NCBI GenBank assembly: GCA_934182465.1
Contig: CAKPRG010000001.1
Coordinates: 371,040 to 435,039 of the forward strand
Direction: 5' to 3'
Length of the DNA stretch: 64,000 nt
From: an uncultured Clostridia bacterium
Lineage (GTDB): Bacteria > Bacillota > Clostridia > TANB77 > CAG-508
Of the stretch, positions 1-9,114 are shown piece after piece; within the stretch, counting starts at the first letter, position 1, and each line of letters begins with the position of its first letter. A model generated the notes under the pieces. It made no database searches. It was given only the letters and a program-made list of their open reading frames with translations, and was not told the DNA's origin. The position numbers and the translations under genes were made by a program.

Positions 1-122
1 TATATTGTTTTGCAATACCGCGTAAGCGATTAAACGAGCTGTGCGAGTGCGAATGGAGCAATCTTCATATTAAACAGAAAAACGAAGATTGCGACACCAA
101 GGTATAAAAAACAATTATATTA
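1..122. repeat. Copy (left-truncated by window) of dispersed hairpin repeat family
   Basis: The first ~60 bases match, in reverse orientation, the right end of the complete element at 41068-41352: TATATTGTTTT, then CCGCGTAAGC, then AAACGAGCT and GTGCGAAT are shared in order. The right end (GGTATAAAAAACAATTATAT) resembles the other terminal repeat of that element read in reverse. The inside differs: a private hairpin GCAATCTTC/GAAGATTGC at about 59-98. This is therefore a shorter, diverged family member. No gene is present in positions 1-149. Confidence 0.6.
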
Positions 123-149
123 TCAAATGGCTTTATTATTTTTTATCTA

Positions 150-1001
150 TTATTTTCCAATAAATAATTGCACTAATATTTTTCCATAAGTAGGACTGTT
201 TACAACAGCAATACCAGTATAATTGAAGGCGTTGCTCAAAATATTATTTTTGTGTGATTCAGAAGCCATTAAAGCATCTACTGCACCAGTAATACTAGAG
301 TTTCCTGCGATATTTTCACTAGCAGTTTTGTATTTTATATTATTACTATCTAACATTGCATATAAAGTGCCATAGGTTGGAGAAGTGTGTGAAAAATAAT
401 TGTTTTTTACTAAATCATCAGCTTTTAGTCTTGCAACATTTTGCAAATCTTCATCAATTTCTAAATCAGATAAATTGTATTTCTTTCGTTCTGCATTAAT
501 TAAATTTATAAATTCTTTTTCATCATCAGTATAATTTAATAAAGGAGTATCTAAAGCAGTTTCAAAGCTACTTGAAGTTTCTACAGTGGTTTCACCCGTA
601 GATGCTGAGCTTTCAGAAGTGATATTCTTTACATCAGAATTAGAATTACTTTCATTAGTTTTAGAAATTTCTAACGGATTTTCTTCAGTTCCAGTATATG
701 GTTCAATATAGTCACTATAAACAGTACCTATAATATTTTTTTCAGATTGAACAACATACCAATTTCCAATTTTTGCAAAAACTCGTATGTAGTCTCCCTT
801 TTTTAATATTCCAACAGCTTGATATGAAATTCCTGGACCTCTACGGATATTTAGGTGTGAAGCTGTTACAGTAGCATATTCAAAATCAACTTTTTCAACA
901 TTCTCTGAACCAAAAGATATAGAGTAAATACTAATAAATAAAATAATTAAACAACTAATTATACAAATTACATTTTTGTATTTAAATAAAAATTTTTTCA
1001 T
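150..1001 (-). CDS. SH3b and CAP (SCP/PR1-like) domain secreted or membrane-anchored protein
   Basis: 283 aa. An N-terminal hydrophobic segment (about residues 9-31) is a signal peptide or anchor. Residues ~40-105 form a bacterial SH3 domain (SHLNIRRGPG, then VGILKKGD and GNWYVV), which in this family usually binds peptidoglycan. A Ser/Thr-rich linker (~110-150) leads to a CAP domain (~160-283) with the expected landmarks: NLINAERKKYNL, YFSHTSP, ASENIAG and SESHKNNIL. The role of CAP domains in bacteria is unclear; a wall-associated extracellular role is inferred. Start: AAAGGAAATGATTTT precedes the ATG. It is divergent from the D,D-carboxypeptidase gene, with 125 bp between them. Confidence 0.85.
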   Translation of the reverse strand: MKKFLFKYKNVICIISCLIILFISIYSISFGSENVEKVDFEYATVTASHLNIRRGPGISYQAVGILKKGDYIRVFAKIGNWYVVQSEKNIIGTVYSDYIEPYTGTEENPLEISKTNESNSNSDVKNITSESSASTGETTVETSSSFETALDTPLLNYTDDEKEFINLINAERKKYNLSDLEIDEDLQNVARLKADDLVKNNYFSHTSPTYGTLYAMLDSNNIKYKTASENIAGNSSITGAVDALMASESHKNNILSNAFNYTGIAVVNSPTYGKILVQLFIGK

Positions 1002-1126
1002 AAAATCATTTCCTTTCTTAATTTAATAAAGAAATTATGGACAAGTGATATGGATTTTATACATAAAAATAGAAAATAAATGTATAAATCTTTAATGAAT
1101 TTCATATTTATAAAATGGTGATAATA

Positions 1127-2368
1127 ATGAAATTTGTTAAAAGATGCATAGTTGTAATTTTTTTATTTAATATAATATGTTTAAATGTAAATTGCTTTGC
1201 AGATATAGAAAATGAAGATGAGATTAATAGCTTAGAAAGTATTGAAACAAATTCGGATAATAAATATAAAGTTCCAAAAGTTTTATCTAAATATGCAATT
1301 TGTATTGAAAGAACAACAGGAACAATTTTATTTGAAAATGATGCTTATGAAAAAACAGCTATGGCATCAACGACTAAAATTATGACAGCAATAATAGCAA
1401 TTGAAAAAGGAAATTTAAACGATATTGTAACAATTTCTAAAAAAGCTGCGCAAATAAATGGTTCAAGACTTGAATTAAAAGAGAATATGCAAATTAGTTT
1501 AAAAGATTTATTATATGGTTTAATGCTTAGATCTGGAAATGATGCTGCAATTGCTATAGCAGAACATATAAGTGGTAGTACAGAAGAATTTGCAGTTTTA
1601 ATGAATGAAAAAGCAAATTCTTTAGGTATGAATAATTCACATTTTGTAACACCAAATGGTTTAGATGATGAACAGCATTATTCAACAGCTTATGATATGG
1701 CTATTTTAACTAATTATGCATTAAACAATAAAGTATTTGTTGAAATTGTTGGTACTAAGAAAAGATCTATTAATTGGAATGGAAATTCTAGGGAAATATC
1801 AAATACAAATGAGTTATTAGGAAATTATAATGGTGTATATGGAGTAAAAACTGGATTTACCTTTGGAGCAGGTAGATGTTTAATTTCTGCTTGTAAAAGA
1901 GATGGATTAGATGTAATTGTAGTAGTTTTAGGAGCAAATACAAAAAAAGACAGAACAAATGACTCTGTAAAAATATTAAACTATGTAAATAGTTCTTATG
2001 AAATGGTAAATCTAAGTTCGATTATAATAAATAGCTTTGAAAAGGGAAAAAAATATTTTAAAGAAAATGTTAAATATGAAAAAATTGCTAACAAAGCAGA
2101 AATTGAACTTAAGTCTACGGAAAACACTATTTATCCAATTTTAAAAAATAAAATATCTCAAATTACTTCAAAAAGTTTTTCAATATTAAAAATATCTAAT
2201 AATATGCCAAAAAATACCAAAGTTGGAATAGTACAAATTTATGTAGATAATAGATTATTAACAGGATATGACATAATTTTATCAAATGAGATTGTGAAAA
2301 AAGATGCAAAATATTATATAAGTGATATTTTTAAAAATTACTGCAGATATTTTTGTTCAAAATCTTGA
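1127..2368 (+). CDS. D-alanyl-D-alanine carboxypeptidase (PBP5/DacF-like, peptidase S11)
   Basis: 413 aa from the start chosen here. It has an N-terminal signal segment and all three penicillin-binding active-site motifs: SxxK as STTK (Ser81, Lys84), SGN in LMLRSGNDAA, and KTG in YGVKTGFTF. The family removes the terminal D-Ala from peptidoglycan pentapeptides outside the membrane and so controls cross-linking. A C-terminal region (~290-410) corresponds to the PBP5 C-terminal domain; there is no obvious second hydrophobic anchor. An in-frame ATG lies 12 bases upstream at 1115, but no ribosome binding site precedes it, whereas GGTG sits 6 bases before 1127. Confidence 0.9.
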   Translation: MKFVKRCIVVIFLFNIICLNVNCFADIENEDEINSLESIETNSDNKYKVPKVLSKYAICIERTTGTILFENDAYEKTAMASTTKIMTAIIAIEKGNLNDIVTISKKAAQINGSRLELKENMQISLKDLLYGLMLRSGNDAAIAIAEHISGSTEEFAVLMNEKANSLGMNNSHFVTPNGLDDEQHYSTAYDMAILTNYALNNKVFVEIVGTKKRSINWNGNSREISNTNELLGNYNGVYGVKTGFTFGAGRCLISACKRDGLDVIVVVLGANTKKDRTNDSVKILNYVNSSYEMVNLSSIIINSFEKGKKYFKENVKYEKIANKAEIELKSTENTIYPILKNKISQITSKSFSILKISNNMPKNTKVGIVQIYVDNRLLTGYDIILSNEIVKKDAKYYISDIFKNYCRYFCSKS

Positions 2369-2392
2369 TTTAATGGCAAAAATGTAATATAA

Positions 2393-2420
2393 TTGAAATA
2401 TGATGGGAAAATTGTAGAAT
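2393..2420 (+). promoter_or_regulatory. Probable promoter of the thioester adhesin gene
   Basis: TTGAAA (2393-2398), 16-base spacer, TAGAAT (2415-2420). It would produce a 5' leader of ~100 nt carrying the nested inverted repeats at 2437-2494. Inferred from consensus only. Confidence 0.4.
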
Positions 2421-2436
2421 CCCAACAAGTGTAAGG

Positions 2437-2494
2437 TTTTAATCAGGTGTTTAGTCAAATATTTATATTGACTAAAATCTTAAAATGATTAAAA
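2437..2494 (+). promoter_or_regulatory. Nested inverted repeats in the adhesin 5' leader
   Basis: Outer arms TTTTAATCA (2437-2445) and TGATTAAAA (2486-2494) enclose inner arms TTTAGTCAA (2450-2458) and TTGACTAAA (2468-2476). The inner hairpin has a 9-bp stem and a 9-base loop. No U-tract follows, so this is not a plain terminator. It could be an operator or an RNA structure near the ribosome binding site AAAGGAAGG (2514-2522). Confidence 0.45.
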
Positions 2495-2530
2495 TATAAT
2501 TATAATACTATGTAAAGGAAGGATAAATAT

Positions 2531-5500
2531 ATGTTTAGAACAAAAATTAAAAAGTTACTAGCAGTATTATGTATAATGGTTTTAATAATGCCATATACAT
2601 CAGAAGTTTTAGCTGCAAGTTTAACACACGAAACAGAAAAAGCATTAATAGAAACATCTCGTTTACATGAAGGTGGGGAGGAATCAAGTGGAACTTTATC
2701 TAGCGATTATGCAGATGAATATGATACAAATCCTTATACATACCGAATAAAAGATACAATTATATTCAAATTAATGCAATCTGGAGATACAAATTTTCAA
2801 GATTCAATGTATTGCTTAAATGCAGAAAAATCATTTCCAGGACAAGATAGTTTAGAATATGAAAATAAAGGAAACTTTAAAGATTCTTCTAATGAAAATG
2901 TAAAAGCTTTAGGATTATCAGATAGTGATTACAAAGCTCTAATTTGGCTTGTTAATAATATGTATTTAAGAAAACAAAATCCAGAATACAAAGATGAATT
3001 TTTAGCAAAAGCATTTGCAGATAAAATAGAAGCTGAAAAAAATAGTATACCACCAACAACTGTTGATTTAATAAAATCAAAATTAACAGATGACGATATA
3101 GATGTTGTACAACAATGGGCAATTTGGTATTTTACAAATAGAAATACAGAAAAATATGCTTCATTTGGTTCTATTTCAATAACAGGATTAGATGTAGCAA
3201 CAATGCAAGAAGTATCAGGAAGTTATTTAGATGTTACAGGTTCTGCAATTCGTCAAGAATATGCAACAGTTTTATATAATTATTTAGTAAAAGCAGCTTT
3301 AGCAGGAGAAGAAACAAATGAAGTTACATATCCAAGTATTGCAGTAAAGAATACAGATATAAATAGTACAGTAGATGGAAAATATTATAAAGTAGGACCA
3401 TTTAAAGTAAATAGTGGAAATGCGAGTGCAAGTTCATATACAATCAAATTAACAGATGGTGAAAATGAACTAAATACAGATAAGTATTCAATTTTAATTG
3501 AAGGAGAAGATGAATTTACAACTAAAAAAGTAAATGAAATCTTTGATCAAAATTATTACATATATTTACCTATAGAAAATAACGATATATCAAAAGTACA
3601 ATTACAATTAAATTATAAAAAATACGAAACAAAAGCTACTTTATGGGAAACAAACGATTCAAAATATCAACCACTTGTGTTAATAACAAAAGAAAATACA
3701 CCAGTAGAAGAAGTAGTATTTAAAAGTATTGAAGAAAAAACAGCAGATTTAGCGTTGAAAAAATATATAATTTCAGTAAATGGAGAAGAAGTTAAACGTT
3801 CAAACAATACTACATCAAATCAACCATTAGTTGATGCAAGAGATTTAGTTTCTGGTGGCGAAAATGCTAAATATTATGCAGAAAAATCACCAGTAGAAGT
3901 ATCAGCAGGAGATAAAGTTGTATTTGAAATAAGAGTATACAATGAAGGTGAAATTGATGGAAAAGCAACACAAATAGTTGATTATTTACCAGAAGGTTTA
4001 ACTCTTACAGAAAATAGTACAATAAATGACAAATATGGATGGACAAAATCAGCAAATGGTAGAGTAATCTCAACAACTGCAACAGTAAATGTTACAATTC
4101 CAGCATTTAATAAAGAAGAAAATGTTATAACAAGTACATTTGTACAAGTTGAATGTACAATTTCAGAAAAAGCAGATTCAGGAAAAGTTTTAACAAATGT
4201 AGCTGAAATCTCAGCAGACGATATAAAAGATAGAGATTCTAATCCAGGATCAATAAAACAAGAAGATATAAATACAGAAACATATACAGGAAACAAAGAC
4301 AACAAATCAGATTTAACAGATAAAGATTATGACTACAAAGGTTTAGAAGATGATGACGACTTTGAAAAACTAATTGTAAAAGGTGGATCATTTGACTTAG
4401 CATTAAAGAAATTTATTACAAGAGTTAATGATAAAGCAACAATAGGAAGAGAACCAGTTGTTGAAGTAAAACCTTTAAAAGATGGATTAAAAAATGCAAC
4501 ATATACAATGTCAAAAACACCAGTAACAGTTAAAAAAGGTGATATAGTATTATATACAATTCGTGTATATAATGAAGGAACAAAGAGTGGATATGCAGAA
4601 GAAGTTGCAGATTATTTACCAGAAGGATTAGGATTCTTAGTAAATCATACAGTAAATATAGATAATTATTGGGCAATTCCTACAGATGGAAAAACAATAA
4701 AATTATCTGATATAGAAAATGGAACATCAAATTTAACAAAAGATGATTTTACAGGAATCACAGATTTAAAAGATGTAGAAGTAGTTACAGGAAAAAATGT
4801 AAAATTAACATCTACAAAACTTAAATCAAATGATACAGATACAAAAAATTTAATAGTTGGATTTGATCCAAGCAAAGATAAAGAATTATCATATAAAGAT
4901 ATACAAGTTGCTTGTATAGTTTTAGCAGATGAAGTAAAAGACAATAACTGCAAAAATATAGCTGAAATTACTAAAAACAGTGATGAAGATAGAAAAGATG
5001 TTACAGATAGAGATTCAACACCAGATACAGTAGATCCAAATAATTATCCAGGAAAAGATAAAAATCAAGATGATAATGATTATGAAGATTTAACAATGGA
5101 AGAACCAAAAGTGTTTGATTTAGCATTACAAAAATTCATTACAAATGTAAATAATACAGCTGTTACAGATAGAGAACCAGTGGTTACAAAAAATAGTGAT
5201 GGAACATTAAAATATGTTCGTAAAACAGATGCAGTATCAGTAGCTAATAATGATGTAGTAACATATACAATTCGTGTATACAACGAAGGTGAACAAGCAG
5301 GATATGCAAAAGAAGTTAGTGATGATATACCAACAGGTTTAGTTTACTTACCAGATAATGAAACAAACAAAAAATACGGTTGGAAATTATACGATAAAAA
5401 TGGACAAGAAACAACAGATATTAATCAAGCTGTTTCAGTAAAAACTGATTATTTATCAAAAGAAAAATCAGAAGCTAGAAAAGAAAATAATTTATTAAAT

Positions 5501-6364
5501 CCTTATGATAAAAATGCAGAAATTAGTAAAGAAACTGGAAAACTAAATCCAGACTACAGAGATGTACAAATAGCTTTCAAAATTTCAGAAGATTCATTAA
5601 CAAAAGATACAACAAAGAAAGATGAAAGACAAATAATAAATACAGCTGAAATAACAGATGACGAAGACAAAGATGGAAATCCAGTTGATGATATAGATTC
5701 AACACCAGGAAATAACAAAGATGGTGAAGATGATATTGATAAAGAAAAAGTTTATGTAAAATATTTTGACTTAGCTTTAAAGAAAGATTTAGTAAAAATA
5801 GTAATTACAGAAGATGGAAATTCTAGAGAAATAAATGTAGATGATCCAGATAAATTAATGAAAGTTGAAATCAATAGAAAGAAATTAAATTCAACACAAG
5901 TTAAATTTATTTATAAAATTACTGTAACAAACGAAGGTGAAATTGCAGGATATGCAAAAGAAATTAAGGATTATATTCCAGATGGTTTAAAATTTGTTCA
6001 AGAAGATAATAAAACTTGGTCACAAGTTTCAGATAAAGTTATAGTTACAAATGAACTTGAAAACAAATTATTAAATCCAGGAGAAAATGCTTCAGTATAT
6101 GTAACATTAGAATGGGAAAAATCTGAAAACAATATGGGACAAAAAGTTAATACAGCTGAAATTAGCAAAGACTATAATGATAATGGTTCAAAAGATATAG
6201 ATTCAACACCAGACAATAAAGTAGCAGGTGAAGATGATATAGATACAGCACCAGTAATTTTAAGTATATCAACAGGTTCTGAACAACCATATATAGTTTT
6301 ACCAACAGCTATTATTACAATATTAGCAACAGGTATAGTATTAATTAAAAAATATGTACTTTAA
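2531..6364 (+). CDS. Large surface adhesin with thioester domain and four DUF11-like repeats
   Basis: 1277 aa. A signal peptide (1-29) is followed by a region with the signature of a Gram-positive thioester domain: MYCLNAEKSFPG (Cys95) and VVQQWAIWYF (Gln195), the residue pair that in this family forms an internal Cys-Gln thioester able to bind host or surface amines. Four repeats then start at about residues 406, 620, 862 and 1078 with [F/A]DLAL[K/Q]K; each carries VRVYNEGE-like and Y.PEGL cores typical of DUF11 stalks and ends in DxDSTPxN. The C-terminus has a ~22-residue hydrophobic segment and a KKYVL tail, like a sortase sorting signal, but no LPxTG; the nearest candidate is SISTGSE. It is followed by a terminator, so it is monocistronic. 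Confidence 0.85.
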   Translation: MFRTKIKKLLAVLCIMVLIMPYTSEVLAASLTHETEKALIETSRLHEGGEESSGTLSSDYADEYDTNPYTYRIKDTIIFKLMQSGDTNFQDSMYCLNAEKSFPGQDSLEYENKGNFKDSSNENVKALGLSDSDYKALIWLVNNMYLRKQNPEYKDEFLAKAFADKIEAEKNSIPPTTVDLIKSKLTDDDIDVVQQWAIWYFTNRNTEKYASFGSISITGLDVATMQEVSGSYLDVTGSAIRQEYATVLYNYLVKAALAGEETNEVTYPSIAVKNTDINSTVDGKYYKVGPFKVNSGNASASSYTIKLTDGENELNTDKYSILIEGEDEFTTKKVNEIFDQNYYIYLPIENNDISKVQLQLNYKKYETKATLWETNDSKYQPLVLITKENTPVEEVVFKSIEEKTADLALKKYIISVNGEEVKRSNNTTSNQPLVDARDLVSGGENAKYYAEKSPVEVSAGDKVVFEIRVYNEGEIDGKATQIVDYLPEGLTLTENSTINDKYGWTKSANGRVISTTATVNVTIPAFNKEENVITSTFVQVECTISEKADSGKVLTNVAEISADDIKDRDSNPGSIKQEDINTETYTGNKDNKSDLTDKDYDYKGLEDDDDFEKLIVKGGSFDLALKKFITRVNDKATIGREPVVEVKPLKDGLKNATYTMSKTPVTVKKGDIVLYTIRVYNEGTKSGYAEEVADYLPEGLGFLVNHTVNIDNYWAIPTDGKTIKLSDIENGTSNLTKDDFTGITDLKDVEVVTGKNVKLTSTKLKSNDTDTKNLIVGFDPSKDKELSYKDIQVACIVLADEVKDNNCKNIAEITKNSDEDRKDVTDRDSTPDTVDPNNYPGKDKNQDDNDYEDLTMEEPKVFDLALQKFITNVNNTAVTDREPVVTKNSDGTLKYVRKTDAVSVANNDVVTYTIRVYNEGEQAGYAKEVSDDIPTGLVYLPDNETNKKYGWKLYDKNGQETTDINQAVSVKTDYLSKEKSEARKENNLLNPYDKNAEISKETGKLNPDYRDVQIAFKISEDSLTKDTTKKDERQIINTAEITDDEDKDGNPVDDIDSTPGNNKDGEDDIDKEKVYVKYFDLALKKDLVKIVITEDGNSREINVDDPDKLMKVEINRKKLNSTQVKFIYKITVTNEGEIAGYAKEIKDYIPDGLKFVQEDNKTWSQVSDKVIVTNELENKLLNPGENASVYVTLEWEKSENNMGQKVNTAEISKDYNDNGSKDIDSTPDNKVAGEDDIDTAPVILSISTGSEQPYIVLPTAIITILATGIVLIKKYVL

Positions 6365-6387
6365 TTAAATGATAGTATAAATTAATA

Positions 6388-6418
6388 AAAAAAGTGTTAC
6401 TTATGTAGCACTTTTTTT
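6388..6418 (+). terminator. Rho-independent terminator after the adhesin gene
   Basis: Stem AAGTGTTAC/GTAGCACTT (one G-U pair) with a short TTAT loop and a run of Ts. Confidence 0.85.
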
Positions 6419-6561
6419 GTGTATAAATCATGTATATAAATTATTTAAAAAATTAATATAATTTATATATAGTGAATTTTAAAATTATTTTGTATTTTAT
6501 TGGTAAGCATAGCCTTCGGCAAATTATGAATAAATTTACTAAAAAAATCAAAGTTTTGACA

Positions 6562-6590
6562 TTTACAATAAAAATTGTATATGTTATAAT
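6562..6590 (+). promoter_or_regulatory. Strong promoter for 6623 operon
   Basis: TTTACA (6562-6567), exactly 17 bases, TATAAT (6585-6590), preceded by TGT (extended -10). The rest of the 6419-6561 gap is A+T-rich with no recognised feature. Confidence 0.75.
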
Positions 6591-6622
6591 TTATTTTGAA
6601 ATAAAATAGGAGAGGTGATAAA

Positions 6623-7888
6623 ATGAACCAAATTTTGGATTATAACCCTAATAAAAGCAGTAAAGGTTCATCTGGTTCAGATAAAATAGTCAGATTTTTT
6701 GCAATAATACTTATTATTTTTGCTTTATGTTTGGTAGCAAGTGGTGTATATAGAATGTGGTCTAGAAATCAAAGCAATAATAATTCAGCAGTAGCTCTAC
6801 AAGCAGAAAAAGCTACAATAAATGTAGAAGTAGCAGATAGTTCTGCCAAAATAACTGTTACACATACAAAAGCAATAGAAAGTTTAATATATTGTTGGAA
6901 TGAAGATACTGAAACACTTATAAAAGCATCAGGTGAAAATTCACTAGAAAAAGAAATACAACTTCCAACAGGTACAAATGTATTACATGTAAAGGTTGTT
7001 GATGTTGACGGAAATGAAACAACTTATGAAAAAGAGATTACAGCAGTAAATGGATCTGATTTGAAAAAACCAGTAATTACATTAACAGTTACAGATAAAG
7101 GAAAATTAAAAATAACTGCTACTGATGAAACAGAAATTTCATTTATTACATATACATGGAATAATGATGAAACAGTTAGAATAGATGCAACAGATGACAA
7201 AAAGAAAATAGAAACAGAAATAGAAATTCTAAAAGGAAAAAATAATATAACAGTATCTGCTGTTGATACAAGTAATAATACAACAACAGAAGTAAAAGAA
7301 TATAATGGATTAACAAAACCAGAAGTTAAATTAACATTATCTTCAGATAAAACAAAAGTAAATGTTTCAATATCTCATGAAAATGGATTAAAAGGTGTAT
7401 CAGGTTCACTAAACGGACAAGACTTTAACGTAGATGGAGTAACTGAAGGTACAACAAGTTTAAACTTTGATTTAAGTTTAGTAGAAGGAGAAAATAAAGT
7501 AAAAGTTGTTGCAACAAGTACTGATGGAACAGAAACTATTGCAGAACAAGACTTTACTTATGGAACAGAGACAACAGAAAATCCAACAAATACAACAGAA
7601 AACAACACAACAGATACAGGAAATGATAATCAAGATAAACCAAAAATTTCAGCAGAGCAAAAAGCTGATGATAAGAAAAAAATTGTAGTAGATATGAAGT
7701 ATGAAAAAGGAATAAAATCTGCAACATTACAATTTAATGGTCAAAATTATGATATAAATATAGCAGAAAATACAAAAGAGGGTAACTTCGAATTAGACTT
7801 AGCAGAAGGTGAAAATAAAGTAATATTAACAGTTGTAGGTAGTGATGGAGCAACACAAGTTTTAGAAAAAAGTTTTACTGTACAATAG
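6623..7888 (+). CDS. Membrane-anchored protein with Ig-like repeats
   Basis: 421 aa. A cytoplasmic N-terminus of ~24 residues precedes one transmembrane segment (~25-46), then an extracellular region of about four similar beta-rich units of ~90 residues. Each unit runs from a V.L...D...K..V..S strand to a closing L.EGENK[V/I].V.V...DG phrase, as in bacterial Ig-like domains. A Thr/Asn-rich linker (NPTNTTENNTTD, ~315-330) separates the last unit. There are no catalytic motifs, so a structural or sensing role at the cell surface is inferred. AGGAGAGGTG precedes the ATG. The next gene starts 18 bases downstream, suggesting an operon with the REC-GGDEF protein. Confidence 0.75.
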   Translation: MNQILDYNPNKSSKGSSGSDKIVRFFAIILIIFALCLVASGVYRMWSRNQSNNNSAVALQAEKATINVEVADSSAKITVTHTKAIESLIYCWNEDTETLIKASGENSLEKEIQLPTGTNVLHVKVVDVDGNETTYEKEITAVNGSDLKKPVITLTVTDKGKLKITATDETEISFITYTWNNDETVRIDATDDKKKIETEIEILKGKNNITVSAVDTSNNTTTEVKEYNGLTKPEVKLTLSSDKTKVNVSISHENGLKGVSGSLNGQDFNVDGVTEGTTSLNFDLSLVEGENKVKVVATSTDGTETIAEQDFTYGTETTENPTNTTENNTTDTGNDNQDKPKISAEQKADDKKKIVVDMKYEKGIKSATLQFNGQNYDINIAENTKEGNFELDLAEGENKVILTVVGSDGATQVLEKSFTVQ

Positions 7889-7905
7889 AAAAATAGGAGA
7901 TGTAT

Positions 7906-8832
7906 ATGATACAAGAAGTTTATATAATAGATGATCAAAAAGAATTAATTGAAAATTTGAAGATGGAATTTAAAGATGACAAAGAATATAAATTTAAAAC
8001 AGTAGGAACAGATAATTTAGAAGAAGCTTTAAGAAATATACCATCTCTTATTATAATAGATGAAGATACAGCAAAAATGGATATTATCGAGTTATGTAAA
8101 AAAATAAGAGCAGACGAAGACAATAGTATTACACCAATAATAGTGATAACATCAAACAAAGATAGAAATCATAGAATAGAAGTTTTAAAAACACATGTAG
8201 AGTATTTTATAAAAAAGCCAATAGATGAAGAATATTTGTATTATACAATAAAAAATATTACATCATTAATGTATATAAATAGAAGAGTTAGTCCTTTAAC
8301 AGGTTTACCTGGAAATGTACAAATTCAAGCAGAAATGAAAAAAAGATTATTGAATAAAGAAGTATTTGCAATAATGTATTTTGATTTAGATAATTTTAAG
8401 GCGTATAATGATGTTTATGGTTTTGCAAATGGAGATGAAATAATAAAATTTACAGCAAAAGTTATTTTGAAACATGTTCATAATATAGAAAATAGTGATA
8501 ATTTTGTTGGGCACATTGGTGGTGATGACTTTGTTGCAATTATAGGTGAAACCGATTATGACAAAGTTTGTCAAGACATAATTGCTGAATTTGATAGTGA
8601 AGCTGTAAATTTTTATAATGATGAAGATGTTGAAAGAGGATATGTAGAAGTTGCAAATAGAAAAGGAATAATAGAACAATTTCCACTAACATCCATTTCA
8701 ATTGGTGTTGTAGAAGTAGATAATAAAAAAATTAAGACAACATTAGAAATAGGTGAAGTTGGTGCTCAAGTAAAACACCAAGCTAAAACAATTATGGGAA
8801 GTACTTATGTTATAAATAGAAGAAAATTTTAG
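7906..8832 (+). CDS. Response-regulator GGDEF protein (probable diguanylate cyclase)
   Basis: 308 aa. Residues 1-~118 form a receiver domain (YIIDDQKEL; candidate phospho-acceptor Asp52 or Asp54 in IIIDED; KKPID). Residues ~128-300 form a GGDEF domain: LTGLPGN, MYFDLDNFKAYND, NGDEIIKF and the signature as GGDDF (205-209), a substitution usually compatible with activity. The family makes c-di-GMP from two GTP. The Arg of the upstream RxxD inhibitory site is absent (sequence there is NSDNFVGHI), so product inhibition is probably missing. Start: an ATG at 7900 touches the AGGAG box, so the ATG at 7906 with 6-base spacing is preferred. Confidence 0.85.
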   Translation: MIQEVYIIDDQKELIENLKMEFKDDKEYKFKTVGTDNLEEALRNIPSLIIIDEDTAKMDIIELCKKIRADEDNSITPIIVITSNKDRNHRIEVLKTHVEYFIKKPIDEEYLYYTIKNITSLMYINRRVSPLTGLPGNVQIQAEMKKRLLNKEVFAIMYFDLDNFKAYNDVYGFANGDEIIKFTAKVILKHVHNIENSDNFVGHIGGDDFVAIIGETDYDKVCQDIIAEFDSEAVNFYNDEDVERGYVEVANRKGIIEQFPLTSISIGVVEVDNKKIKTTLEIGEVGAQVKHQAKTIMGSTYVINRRKF

Positions 8833-8854
8833 GAGAAATCCTAAAATTTTTTTT
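8823..8854. terminator. Bidirectional terminator between convergent genes
   Basis: AAAATTTTAGGA, GAAA loop, TCCTAAAATTTT, then Ts. It overlaps the stop codon of the GGDEF gene and serves the convergent small gene too. Confidence 0.85.
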
Positions 8855-9050
8855 GCATTAAATTTGAAATTTTTTTATCAATACGGTTTATTTGTATTTG
8901 AGCAAATAAACTGTTTTTTTTCTTTATTTCTTCTTTTTTGTTTATCAATTCAATAGCAGTTTTTCTATTTTCCTCTGGAATTTGAGATAAAAGTTTTGAT
9001 ATTTTAATTCTATCAGTAACTTCTTTTAAATAATCAATATTTTCGTCCAT
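8841..9050 (-). CDS. Small hypothetical protein, helical and charged
   Basis: 69 aa, starting MDENIDYLKEV, with a good AGGAGG box 6 bases upstream. It is Lys/Glu-rich and predicted almost entirely helical, with no signal peptide or membrane segment. A longer reading to 9137 would overlap the upstream gene and has no ribosome binding site. It lies 64 bases downstream of the amidase gene on the same strand and is probably co-transcribed. Function unknown. Confidence 0.65.
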   Translation of the reverse strand: MDENIDYLKEVTDRIKISKLLSQIPEENRKTAIELINKKEEIKKKNSLFAQIQINRIDKKISNLMQKKF

Positions 9051-9114
9051 TTTGAGCCTCCTAAAATAGTTATTTATAACATAAAAATAACACATCATAC
9101 TCAAAATGTCTATA

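Noticed and set aside
6481..6540. Further copy of the MITE family before 6623
   Set aside because: Only GTAAGC and CTTCGGC-like fragments are similar; no ordered match to the element.
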